Shown here piece after piece: positions 17,306 through 24,878 of a stretch of 64,000 nucleotides of DNA. This DNA is from Leuconostoc holzapfelii (GTDB lineage: Bacteria; Bacillota; Bacilli; Lactobacillales; Lactobacillaceae): the NCBI RefSeq assembly GCF_012396485.1, contig NZ_JAAXPO010000006.1, forward strand, positions 62,001-126,000, in the 5' to 3' direction. The position numbers and the translations under genes are program-made. The notes beneath the pieces are model-generated. The model made no database searches. It saw only the letters and a list, made by a program, of their open reading frames with translations, and was not told where the DNA came from. Positions within the stretch are counted from its first letter, which is position 1, and each line of letters opens with the position of its first letter.

Positions 17306-18412
17306 ATGATGCAAGTATTGCGTAAAATCTATACGGACAAGACTTTTCTTGTCACCTTGGCGCTGGCACTCATTGCCATACTATTTGGTCATGTCGCACC
17401 AGGAGATATTGATCTCAAAACAATCTTTTCCCTACTGGCATTGATTATCGTTGTGTCTGTTTATGAACAACTACACATTCTGGCCTATATTGCCAACACC
17501 ATTGTGGCCAAATGCCGGTCGACACGTGATATTATTGGTGTGATGCTGCTCTTTTCATTTGTCGGTGCCATGCTTTTCACAAATGATGTCGCCATCTTGA
17601 CGCTTGTTCCGATCTTTTTCAATATCAGTCGGCAAGTTCACATCTCAAAAATCGTCCCAATTAGCTTATTGACCATTTATGCTAATCTTGGCAGCGCCAT
17701 CACACCTTTCGGCAATCCCCAAAACCTTTATTTGGTCTCATATTATCATCTGAGCTTGCCAACTTTTATGGCTTTATCCCTGCCAATGGGTCTCATTGGG
17801 CTAGCAAGTCTGTTTCTAGTGACTTGTTTATTCCCAGCCCGCCCCATCACCAATATGCAGACCACGACTATCCAGATTCATGCCAAAAAAGTACGCTGGT
17901 TGCTCCTCGTAACTGTGATCGTTCTCCTTGGCATTCTGTCTGTTTTGCCAGTTTGGACCGCAGTGGTTGCCAGTTTACTTGCGGCCAGCTTATTGGACAA
18001 GCGGGTATTAGCCCAGGTCGATTACGGGATTATTTTGACTTTTATTAACTTCTTTCTGATTGTTGGTGCCATCAGCCGCGTGCCTGCTGTGCACCACCTC
18101 CTATCTGCGACAACTAGCACAACCTTGAACACGTTCTTCACCAGTGTCTTGAGTAGCCAAGTTATCAGCAATGTCCCAGCCGCCGTGCTACTTTCCAAAT
18201 TTACACACCATGTCGCAGGGTTGTATCTTGGCGTGACTGTTGGCGGATTAGGGACCCTCATTGCCTCGCTTGCCAACTTGCTTGCCTTACGTCAATACCA
18301 TTTGTTCGCACATGATGGCTCAAGCATGCAATTCTTCAAAACTTTTACTTGGCTCAATAGCGTTTATCTTGTCGTTTTCTTGCTCATCGGCAGTCTGCTG
18401 CTCATCTTTTAA
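17306..18412 (+). CDS. ArsB/NhaD (ion transporter) superfamily anion permease
   Basis: This 368-residue protein with about 10-11 hydrophobic segments resembles the ArsB/NhaD/CitMHS/SLC13-like transporters. The stretch LLFSFVGAMLFTNDVAILTLVP matches the conserved helix with the TNDVA-type motif, and SAITPFGNPQNLY matches the second conserved loop (TPFGNPQN). Members move arsenite, Na+ or di- and tricarboxylates. It lies downstream of the malolactic regulator, so an organic acid is plausible, but nothing proves it. Two adjacent ATG codons stand at the start with only a weak AGAAAGAAA site. The gene ends in a terminator shared with convergent pnuC. Confidence 0.75.
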   Translation: MMQVLRKIYTDKTFLVTLALALIAILFGHVAPGDIDLKTIFSLLALIIVVSVYEQLHILAYIANTIVAKCRSTRDIIGVMLLFSFVGAMLFTNDVAILTLVPIFFNISRQVHISKIVPISLLTIYANLGSAITPFGNPQNLYLVSYYHLSLPTFMALSLPMGLIGLASLFLVTCLFPARPITNMQTTTIQIHAKKVRWLLLVTVIVLLGILSVLPVWTAVVASLLAASLLDKRVLAQVDYGIILTFINFFLIVGAISRVPAVHHLLSATTSTTLNTFFTSVLSSQVISNVPAAVLLSKFTHHVAGLYLGVTVGGLGTLIASLANLLALRQYHLFAHDGSSMQFFKTFTWLNSVYLVVFLLIGSLLLIF

Positions 18413-18414
18413 AT

Positions 18415-18446
18415 CAAAAAGCCACCACAATGTGGTGGCTTTTTTA
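18415..18446. terminator. Bidirectional terminator between the ArsB-like gene and pnuC
   Basis: The stem AGCCACCA/TGGTGGCT, flanked by As on one side and Ts on the other, lies between the two convergent stop codons and can serve both strands. Confidence 0.9.
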
Positions 18447-19238
18447 TTCGGCTTTCTGTGATTTTTTCATCCACATGTATTGACCATAAAATGAATTGAT
18501 TAGCATCATGATTTGCAAAGCCAACATTGATGTGGCACCAGCTGAAGGATCAGCTTGCATCGCACGCGTCCAAATAATAACATTAATGATATCTAGCACA
18601 ATCCAAGCTACCCATTGCGAGCGGTAGCCATAAGTCATCAGGACTTGACCAATAATACCCAAAGGCAACAACGTCGCGTCCAGATAAATTTGCGCACCAT
18701 GTAATGAATGACTAACATACAGGACAATTCCATAAATTACAAATGTCATGATGATGTACAACGCAGCATTTTTGGGCGTCAATCGCTTCGATTGAACGGC
18801 ATCATCGGCTCCTTTATTATGATGCCAAACCGAGATTCCCACAAACTGCATCACAAAATAAAATGACTGTGAGGCAATGTCACCAATTAAATGATTGTTT
18901 AAGGCAACGATTAACCAAACAGCACAACCAAGCACACCCCAACTGTAATTCGTTAAGCGCCCTTGGTCGACCAAAATCAGATTAATCACGGTCGCAATGC
19001 CAGTGACTAAACTCACCCAGCCAATAAAAGCAAAATTTTTACCCAAAATAAAGGCAACAACTGTTGCGATGAGCATGAGTACCATGATAATTTGAGAAGT
19101 CCGTGTTAAGGATTTTAAATCGCGGATATTTTCTCTCAAGCTAAACGTGTGTCGCAATTGTCGCGGTAATTCGCGGAGGCCAAATTTAACATTTGACCAG
19201 CGCGTACTAGCGGAAGTGGTGAGTGCATTCATTGACAT
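18444..19238 (-). CDS. pnuC: PnuC nicotinamide riboside transporter
   Basis: The 264-residue membrane protein has about seven helices. The late-helix motif YGYRSQWVAWIVLDIINVIIWT is typical of PnuC facilitators, and SQSFYFVMQFVGISVWHHN matches the substrate-channel helix with conserved aromatic residues. PnuC imports nicotinamide riboside for NAD synthesis by facilitated diffusion. The ATG follows GGAG with 7-base spacing. A leader of about 120 bases with repeated TTATCACA elements precedes it, which suggests control by NAD status. The N-terminal 45-residue polar extension is longer than in many homologues. Confidence 0.93.
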   Translation of the reverse strand: MSMNALTTSASTRWSNVKFGLRELPRQLRHTFSLRENIRDLKSLTRTSQIIMVLMLIATVVAFILGKNFAFIGWVSLVTGIATVINLILVDQGRLTNYSWGVLGCAVWLIVALNNHLIGDIASQSFYFVMQFVGISVWHHNKGADDAVQSKRLTPKNAALYIIMTFVIYGIVLYVSHSLHGAQIYLDATLLPLGIIGQVLMTYGYRSQWVAWIVLDIINVIIWTRAMQADPSAGATSMLALQIMMLINSFYGQYMWMKKSQKAE

Positions 19239-19378
19239 GTTAAGTCTCCTATTGTTTTTGAGTAGCCGTGTCGGGAAGCAACGCTACATACTGTAAATGA
19301 ATTGTGATAACTGCCGCATATCTCCAAAACTGTCATTGCTTTGTGATAAATACCACAGTATCACTGGTGAATATTATA
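19239..19378 (-). promoter_or_regulatory. Promoter and structured leader of pnuC
   Basis: On the minus strand TATAAT (19378-19373) is followed by an inverted repeat GTGATA-N10-TATCAC (19343-19364), a second TTATCACA (19304-19311), and possible pairings: GTAGC/GCTAC (19283-19287 with 19262-19266), ACAGTA/TACTGT (19289-19294 with 19355-19360) and TTGCTT/AAGCAA (19276-19281 with 19336-19341). The last two join hairpin loops to distant partners, so a pseudoknot is possible. It could be a repressor operator plus leader, or an NAD-type riboswitch; I could not match it to a known class. Confidence 0.5.
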
Positions 19379-19431
19379 GCGCAATATTTCTAAAAATAAA
19401 AGTCAAAATGAATTTTATTTATTTTGGCAAT

Positions 19432-19459
19432 CAAAAAGCAATCACACTTGGTGACTGCT
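19432..19459 (-). terminator. Intrinsic terminator of the uracil-DNA glycosylase gene
   Basis: A 9-bp stem (AGCAGTCAC with GTGATTGCT, one G-U pair) is followed by TTTTT on the minus strand at the end of the glycosylase gene. Confidence 0.75.
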
Positions 19460-19460
19460 T

Positions 19461-20036
19461 TTATTTTTCATCTAAAATTTGACGGACATTTTTTTGAAGT
19501 GCTGGTATCACTTCTTGTTCAAACCACGGGTTCTTTTTTAACCAAATATTGTTGCGTGGTGAAGGGTGAACAATTGGAAAATAACGTGGTAAAAATTGTT
19601 GATAGTCACGAATGGTCGCGGTAATGGTCTCACTTGGTTTGAGCTTCAAATAATAGCGTTGCGCGTAGGCGCCAATTAAGATGATTAAGGCAACGTCAGG
19701 CATTTGCGCTAATAAGCGCGCATGCCATTTTTCCGCGATGCCCGGCCGCGGTGGTTTATCGCCTGATGTTGCCTTCCCTGGAAAATAAAAATCCATCGGA
19801 ATCACGCCAATTTTACCTGACTGGTAAAATGTTGCCTCATCGATCCCCAACCAATCACGTAAACGATCACCCGAAGCATCCTGCCACATGATCCCGCTTT
19901 CTTGTACTTTTTGACTCGGCGCCTGACCAATAATTAGAATTTTAGCCGTGGCTGGTGCCGAAAAAACGGGTTGCCAGCCTGCCTCAGTATAGGCAGCATT
20001 TTCTGGATCTGCCATAATTTCTTCAAAAATTGACAT
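19461..20036 (-). CDS. Uracil-DNA glycosylase family protein
   Basis: The 191-residue protein has the UDG fold motifs ILIIGQAPSQKVQESG (motif 1, GQAPS) and PIVHPSPRNN (motif 2, with the HPSPRN loop). It lacks iron-sulfur cysteines and resembles the small single-domain family seen in many Firmicutes rather than classic Ung. It would remove uracil or a related damaged base from DNA. The ATG follows a G-rich site (GGGGGGAAAATAAA). It lies 57 bases downstream of the SDR gene and may be read through from the queT transcript. Its terminator is clear. Confidence 0.85.
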   Translation of the reverse strand: MSIFEEIMADPENAAYTEAGWQPVFSAPATAKILIIGQAPSQKVQESGIMWQDASGDRLRDWLGIDEATFYQSGKIGVIPMDFYFPGKATSGDKPPRPGIAEKWHARLLAQMPDVALIILIGAYAQRYYLKLKPSETITATIRDYQQFLPRYFPIVHPSPRNNIWLKKNPWFEQEVIPALQKNVRQILDEK

Positions 20037-20093
20037 TTTATTTTCCCCCCATGATTAGGTTCAGTATAACACAGCCTAACCGACACGCACGAC

Positions 20094-20831
20094 TTAATGT
20101 CCTAGGGTCCAGCCACCATCAATTGGCAAAACGGCGCCATTAATATAATCGGCTTGTGGGCTGGTCAAATAAAGCGTCAAATCTGCCACCTCTTGGGCTG
20201 TCGCCCAACGCCGTGCGGGCGTTTGGGCCGCAACTTGTTTGGCCATGGCCCCCTCACCAGCAAAATCAGCAGCGTTCATCGGCGTGGCAATCGCACCCGG
20301 TGCAATGGCATTGACATGTAAGCCTTGCGGCGCATAATCGAAAGCTAATTGTTTGGTGTAGCCAATAATGGCGTGCTTACTGGTTGTGTAGGCGGCACCA
20401 CCACCACCAGCTGAGAAGCCCGCAATGGATGCCATATTAATGATGTGCCCATAACCACGGGCCAGCATGGCTGGTAGAACAGCATTACTTAAAATAAACA
20501 TAGGTGTTAAATTCATATCGAGAACCCGCTGCCACTCTGCTAAATCAATGGCTAATGACGGCTGATAGTCATCAAGCACCCCGGCTGTGTTCAGTAAGAT
20601 ATCAAACGCAACTCGGCTGGTAAGTTCGGTGACTAAGTTAGTCAACGCATCATGCGCCTGCAAATCAATTTGATAAGTTTTTAAGCGCGGATGTACTAAG
20701 GGAATGGGTTGAAAGTCTAACGCATAGACTTCAGCACCCGCCGCTAAATATGTTTCCAGTTGCGAAAAACCGATGCCTGAAGCGGCACCGGTCATTAAAA
20801 TATGCTTGTTTTGATAATCTTGGTCAATCAT
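20094..20831 (-). CDS. Short-chain dehydrogenase/reductase coupled to queT
   Basis: The 245-residue SDR has TGAASGIG (about residues 14-21), NTAG, the catalytic Ser in INMASIAGF, AYTTSK (YxxxK) and a C-terminal GGWTLGH. It resembles FabG-type 3-oxoacyl-ACP reductases. Its ATG shares one base with the queT stop codon, so it is translationally coupled and lies under the same preQ1 riboswitch. That suggests a link to queuosine precursor metabolism, though the coupling may be only economical. A second SDR in this window (5900-6667) is also riboswitch-controlled, by TPP. Substrate unknown. Confidence 0.85.
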   Translation of the reverse strand: MIDQDYQNKHILMTGAASGIGFSQLETYLAAGAEVYALDFQPIPLVHPRLKTYQIDLQAHDALTNLVTELTSRVAFDILLNTAGVLDDYQPSLAIDLAEWQRVLDMNLTPMFILSNAVLPAMLARGYGHIINMASIAGFSAGGGGAAYTTSKHAIIGYTKQLAFDYAPQGLHVNAIAPGAIATPMNAADFAGEGAMAKQVAAQTPARRWATAQEVADLTLYLTSPQADYINGAVLPIDGGWTLGH

Positions 20832-21388
20832 TATTTACTCAAATCCACAATCTTACCCAACGCGTAAATCACCACACCACCAATAATCAGTGACGCCAAT
20901 TCACCCGGCACTAAACTGACATAATAAGCCAACCATTGCGCCATTAGGCCACCTTTAGCGCCGGAAGGAAAAGCCCCACTGGCACCAATATTAAAGGCAA
21001 ATGTAAATTCAGCCGCTAATATCGCCATCCCTAGCGTCGAGACAACGACTGTACTGATAATAATTTTAACCAGCGCGTTAGTAACACGACGGGCCAAAAG
21101 ATAAGTCACACTCGTCATAATGACCGTGCCTAATGTGCCAAAGACCCAATCAATCCAGCCAAGTGGTGAGACCAAATTAGCAATAAAAACACCAATGCCT
21201 AAGGCAATCACATAGCGCTTGTTCCAAGCTGCCAAATGATTCAAGCCTTCAGAAGCGCGAAGTTGGACTGGCCCAAAGGCAATGGGTTGAATCACAAACG
21301 TAATGGCTGCATATATCGCAGCCACAACGGCAATTAAGGTGATTTGTTGTGCCGGCCGGCCGGCCGTTGTTGTTAATTTTTTTTGCAT
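20831..21388 (-). CDS. queT: QueT family queuosine precursor ECF transporter S component
   Basis: The 185-residue protein has about six helices. The motif FGPVQLRASEGLNHLA matches the QueT signature (GPIQxRxSEAL), in which a conserved substrate loop follows helix 1. QueT is the substrate-binding component of an energy-coupling-factor transporter for queuosine precursors; the shared EcfAA'T module is encoded elsewhere. A preQ1-I-like riboswitch covers its ribosome binding site, which fits the assignment. The ATG follows AGGAG. It is cotranscribed with the SDR that overlaps its stop codon. Confidence 0.9.
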   Translation of the reverse strand: MQKKLTTTAGRPAQQITLIAVVAAIYAAITFVIQPIAFGPVQLRASEGLNHLAAWNKRYVIALGIGVFIANLVSPLGWIDWVFGTLGTVIMTSVTYLLARRVTNALVKIIISTVVVSTLGMAILAAEFTFAFNIGASGAFPSGAKGGLMAQWLAYYVSLVPGELASLIIGGVVIYALGKIVDLSK

Positions 21389-21397
21389 GGTTGCAAT

Positions 21398-21436
21398 CTC
21401 CTAGTTTTTTTAAGCGGGATGGTTGATGAACCGCTA
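21398..21436 (-). ncRNA. preQ1-I riboswitch upstream of queT
   Basis: On the minus strand AGCGG pairs with CCGCT around the loop TTCATCAACCATC, followed by TAAAAAAACTAGGAG. This matches the preQ1 class I layout (stem P1, a 12-13-base loop, an A-rich tail ending in the ribosome binding site). Binding would hide the AGGAG and reduce translation. I did not verify the P2 pseudoknot pairing base by base. Confidence 0.82.
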
Positions 21437-21462
21437 AATAACAGCATAACACAGCCGCATTG

Positions 21463-21484
21463 AAAAAGCCACGCAACGCGTGGC
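21463..21484 (-). terminator. Intrinsic terminator of rpoD
   Basis: The stem GCCACGC/GCGTGGC with loop GTT is followed by TTTTT on the minus strand, 12 bases after the rpoD stop codon. Confidence 0.9.
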
Positions 21485-21496
21485 CTGACAATTATT

Positions 21497-22795
21497 TTAG
21501 TTATTGCCGTCATCCATAAAGTCTTTCAATTGCTTGGAACGACTTGGGTGGCGCAACTTACGTAACGCCTTCGCCTCGATTTGGCGAATCCGTTCACGGG
21601 TCACCCCAAAGACACGACCCACTTCTTCAAGTGTGCGGGTACGGCCATCTTCCAAACCAAAACGTAAACGCAAGACGTTTTCTTCACGGTCCGTCAACGT
21701 TTCCAAAACAGATTCTAATTGATCGCGCAACATTTCATACGCCGCTGAATCTGCTGGTGAAATGGCTTCGTTATCTTCAATGAAATCACCCAAGTGTGAA
21801 TCATCCTCTTCACCAATTGGTGTTTCCAGTGACACGGGTTCTTGAGCAATCTTCAAGATTTCACGGACCTTATCAGGCGTCAAATCCATTTCGGCACCAA
21901 TTTCTTCAGGCAAAGGTTCACGACCCAAATCTTGCAACAATTGACGTTGGATACGAATCAACTTGTTGATTGTTTCCACCATGTGCACTGGAATACGGAT
22001 TGTACGGGCTTGGTCGGCGATGGCACGTGTAATCGCTTGACGAATCCACCAAGTGGCATACGTTGAGAACTTAAAGCCCTTTGTGTAGTCAAACTTATCA
22101 ACGGCCTTCATCAAGCCCATGTTACCTTCTTGAATCAAATCCAAGAATTGCATCCCACGACCAACGTAACGCTTGGCAATTGAGACCACCAAACGCAAGT
22201 TAGCTTCCGCCAATTCTTGCTTGGCTTCCACGTCACCAGCTTCAATACGCTTGGCAATGTTGATTTCTTCATCACCTTTAAGCAGGTTAACCCGGCCAAT
22301 TTCTTTTAAATACATGCGCACAGGATCATTAATTTTAATCCCAGCTGGTGTATCTTCGGCTTGTTCAAGCTCTTCTTTGGATGGCTTGTTTTGCTTGGCC
22401 TTCAACACTTCTGGGGCAGGTTCGCCCTTCTCATCAACAATCGCCACACCGGCATCTTCGACTTTTTCCATCAAGCGTTCAATATTTTCGCCATCTAAAT
22501 GGAATGGTTCCGCCAATCGTGCAGATAACGTCGCATAAGTGACCTCTTTGGCCGGCTTAAATTCAGCAATCAAGGCCTTAACGGCTTTATCGTATTCTGG
22601 GCTCTTAATAATGCCAGATTTCTTAGCAGCTTTTGGTTTTGATGCGCGACCGGCTGCTGCTGCTTCTTCAGGTGTTTTACCCTGCGCTAAGGCTAATAGT
22701 TCAGCTTTTTTGGCACGGCTGTTATATGAAATATTTTGTGAATCTAGGTAATCTTTGATATCTGAAATCTTACTTGAGGCTAAAATTGTTGCCAT
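21497..22795 (-). CDS. rpoD: RNA polymerase primary sigma factor (sigma A)
   Basis: The 432-residue primary sigma factor has region 1.2 ([11 protein letters not shown]), region 2 (the [24 protein letters not shown] core, with [11 protein letters not shown] for -10 recognition), region 3, and region 4 with [21 protein letters not shown] for -35 recognition. It is about 60 residues longer than Bacillus SigA (371). The extra N-terminus (residues 8-40, [21 protein letters not shown] then ELLALA) resembles a HeH/LEM/SAP-like helix-extended-helix motif, followed by a Lys/Ala-rich linker. The ATG follows AGGAG. It is the last gene of a dnaG-rpoD operon, 45 bases after dnaG. Confidence 0.97.
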   Translation of the reverse strand: MATILASSKISDIKDYLDSQNISYNSRAKKAELLALAQGKTPEEAAAAGRASKPKAAKKSGIIKSPEYDKAVKALIAEFKPAKEVTYATLSARLAEPFHLDGENIERLMEKVEDAGVAIVDEKGEPAPEVLKAKQNKPSKEELEQAEDTPAGIKINDPVRMYLKEIGRVNLLKGDEEINIAKRIEAGDVEAKQELAEANLRLVVSIAKRYVGRGMQFLDLIQEGNMGLMKAVDKFDYTKGFKFSTYATWWIRQAITRAIADQARTIRIPVHMVETINKLIRIQRQLLQDLGREPLPEEIGAEMDLTPDKVREILKIAQEPVSLETPIGEEDDSHLGDFIEDNEAISPADSAAYEMLRDQLESVLETLTDREENVLRLRFGLEDGRTRTLEEVGRVFGVTRERIRQIEAKALRKLRHPSRSKQLKDFMDDGNN

Positions 22796-22840
22796 GTTTT
22801 ATTTCTCCTAAGCGTGGGTGCTTACATCTGGCCAAGCCAG

Positions 22841-24706
22841 TTACCCCGAGTGCTGTTTTTTAATATTAATCAATTCGGTCATTAATTGCAAGAGCTTTGT
22901 ATCATCATGCTGCTGTTTAGCAATGTTAATGCGTTGTTGCAACGTCTGAATACGCGCGGCAACAGGGGCTTCTTTCATGATGATTTGCAAATAATCATGA
23001 ATGGCTTCTTGCTCAATCGTTAAATCACCGTACGCACGATCAACGGCCATAATGATTTGATTGAGTTCAGGTTTTTGGATAAAATCCATAAATTGTGCTA
23101 AATCAAACGGTTCTGGATGTTGGCCTTGATAGATTGCCGCCAACATCATGAGGAGCTGATAATCAGGATGCACAAAGGCAAAACCTGTTGTGGCCTTGAC
23201 TTGCGATAAGACTTGCGGCGATTTAATCATCGCCATAATTAACGCCCGCTCAGCCTGTTCAACTTTGGTCAGTTTTTGGCCAATTGGCTGCTGACTTGGG
23301 GCTTCATATGCCCCAGCCATCATTGGCGGTGGCGCCATATAATCTTCAAACGCGTCTGCTGGCTTGTGTCCTTTGGCTTGTCTGGTCGTTTGCGATGGGG
23401 CTTTGGTTTGTTGCAATTGTGCTTGTAAGGCTTGTTTTGACGTGCCAAACTCATTAGCAATTTTTGTCAGCTGTAAATCTTGTTCCACTGGCGTTGCTTG
23501 TTGTAACGTCTGCATCACCTCTTGCAAAAAGGCCAGATATTGGCCCTGATTGCTAAGATTTTTACCCGTTCGCGCCGCATTGACTAAAAATTCAACCGGT
23601 GTTTGAATATTTTGCGTGAGTGCTTGTTGCAGTGCTGCCGGACCACGCTTGATTCGTACTTCATCTGGATCAAGTTGATCAGGTAAATAGACCACACCAA
23701 TCTCTAGTTGCTGAGCATGGGTTTTGACCAGCGAAATGGCTCGCTTGGCTGCCGTTTGACCAGCGTCATCGCCATCATAAACAAGCAATAGCCGCTGGGC
23801 GACACGCGCCAGTTGTTGCACATGCTCTGGTGTCAATGCCGTGCCCATCGTCGCAACACCAGTGGGCGTCCCTGCCATGTCAGCCGCAATCACATCCATA
23901 AATCCTTCAAATATCAGGGCCGTTCCTGATTGGCGAATTTTGTTTTTAGCCTGATCAAAGTTATAAAGAATTTTCCCTTTTGTGAAAAAAGGACTTTCAG
24001 GACTATTCATATACTTGATCGTATTTTGACGATCTAATGCCCGGCCAGAAAAGCCGACCACTTGCCCGCGTTCTGTTTTAATCGGCCAAACCACACGCCC
24101 GGCGAAGCGATCGCGCATCACCCCATGATCATTGGTAATAAATAACTCGGAAGCTTGCAACACATCTGGCGACAAGTTCTGCTCTTTAGCATACTGCAAC
24201 AGCACGTTGTCATCTGGCACAAATCCAATACCAAACTGCTTAATCACATCATGAGTCAGTTGACGTTGCTCGTGCAAATACGCCAACGCTTTTTCGCCTG
24301 AAGTTGTATTTAACAACACATGTTGATACAAACGTTGGGCCGCGGCGTGCAAATCATAAATTGCTTGCGTCGTTTGATCAATTGGCTGTACGGCATGTGC
24401 TGTGAGCTGGTGGTCAATTGGTATGTCGGCTTTTTCGGCTAATGCCAAGATGGCCTCGGGGTAGCTTAACCCCTCTTTTTCCATCACAAATGAAAAAACT
24501 GAACCCGAACGACCACAAGAGAAACAATTGAAGACCTGTTTATTTTCTTCAACAAAGAGTGAAGGATGGCGATCATCATGGAATGGGCACGAGCCATTCC
24601 ATTGGCGGCCACGCTTAACGAGCTGAGTATACTCGCCGATGACATCAATAATATTCACTTTTTTACGCACTTCATCAATGAAGGCATCTGGAATTCGACC
24701 TGCCAT
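22841..24706 (-). CDS. dnaG: DNA primase
   Basis: The 621-residue DnaG has the N-terminal CHC2 zinc finger (CPFHDDRHPSLF then CFSCGRSG, about residues 40-66), the catalytic core with EGFMDVIAADMAG and the TOPRIM acidic motif VYDGDDAGQ (about 260-315), and a C-terminal helicase-binding region. It makes RNA primers for replication with DnaB/DnaC-type helicase. The order dnaG-rpoD is the conserved macromolecular synthesis arrangement. The start follows GAAAGGCGG. A consensus promoter and a terminator-like hairpin precede it. Confidence 0.97.
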   Translation of the reverse strand: MAGRIPDAFIDEVRKKVNIIDVIGEYTQLVKRGRQWNGSCPFHDDRHPSLFVEENKQVFNCFSCGRSGSVFSFVMEKEGLSYPEAILALAEKADIPIDHQLTAHAVQPIDQTTQAIYDLHAAAQRLYQHVLLNTTSGEKALAYLHEQRQLTHDVIKQFGIGFVPDDNVLLQYAKEQNLSPDVLQASELFITNDHGVMRDRFAGRVVWPIKTERGQVVGFSGRALDRQNTIKYMNSPESPFFTKGKILYNFDQAKNKIRQSGTALIFEGFMDVIAADMAGTPTGVATMGTALTPEHVQQLARVAQRLLLVYDGDDAGQTAAKRAISLVKTHAQQLEIGVVYLPDQLDPDEVRIKRGPAALQQALTQNIQTPVEFLVNAARTGKNLSNQGQYLAFLQEVMQTLQQATPVEQDLQLTKIANEFGTSKQALQAQLQQTKAPSQTTRQAKGHKPADAFEDYMAPPPMMAGAYEAPSQQPIGQKLTKVEQAERALIMAMIKSPQVLSQVKATTGFAFVHPDYQLLMMLAAIYQGQHPEPFDLAQFMDFIQKPELNQIIMAVDRAYGDLTIEQEAIHDYLQIIMKEAPVAARIQTLQQRINIAKQQHDDTKLLQLMTELINIKKQHSG

Positions 24707-24720
24707 AGCCGCCTTTCAAC

Positions 24721-24749
24721 AACAAAAGTCGCAGACAACAGTCTGCGAC
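24721..24749 (-). terminator. Terminator-like hairpin in the dnaG leader
   Basis: On the minus strand GTCGCAGAC-TGTT-GTCTGCGAC, a perfect 9-bp stem, is followed by TTTTGTTG, 15 bases before the dnaG ATG. It lies downstream of the dnaG promoter (24771-24799), so the transcript must pass it to express dnaG and rpoD. It may attenuate the operon. Confidence 0.75.
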
Positions 24750-24770
24750 ATAAATTTGAACTGTATAAAA

Positions 24771-24799
24771 ATTATACGTGCTGAGACGTGATTTGTCAA
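24771..24799 (-). promoter_or_regulatory. Consensus promoter of dnaG-rpoD
   Basis: On the minus strand TTGACA (24799-24794), a 17-base spacer and TATAAT (24776-24771) form a perfect sigma-A promoter. The leader to the dnaG ATG would be about 58 bases. Confidence 0.9.
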
Positions 24800-24878
24800 G
24801 TCAATTGAATTGCCTAAATCATTGATATCAAAGGATTTTACTTTTGCGACGTCTGGATTATGTCAACTAAATCATTTA

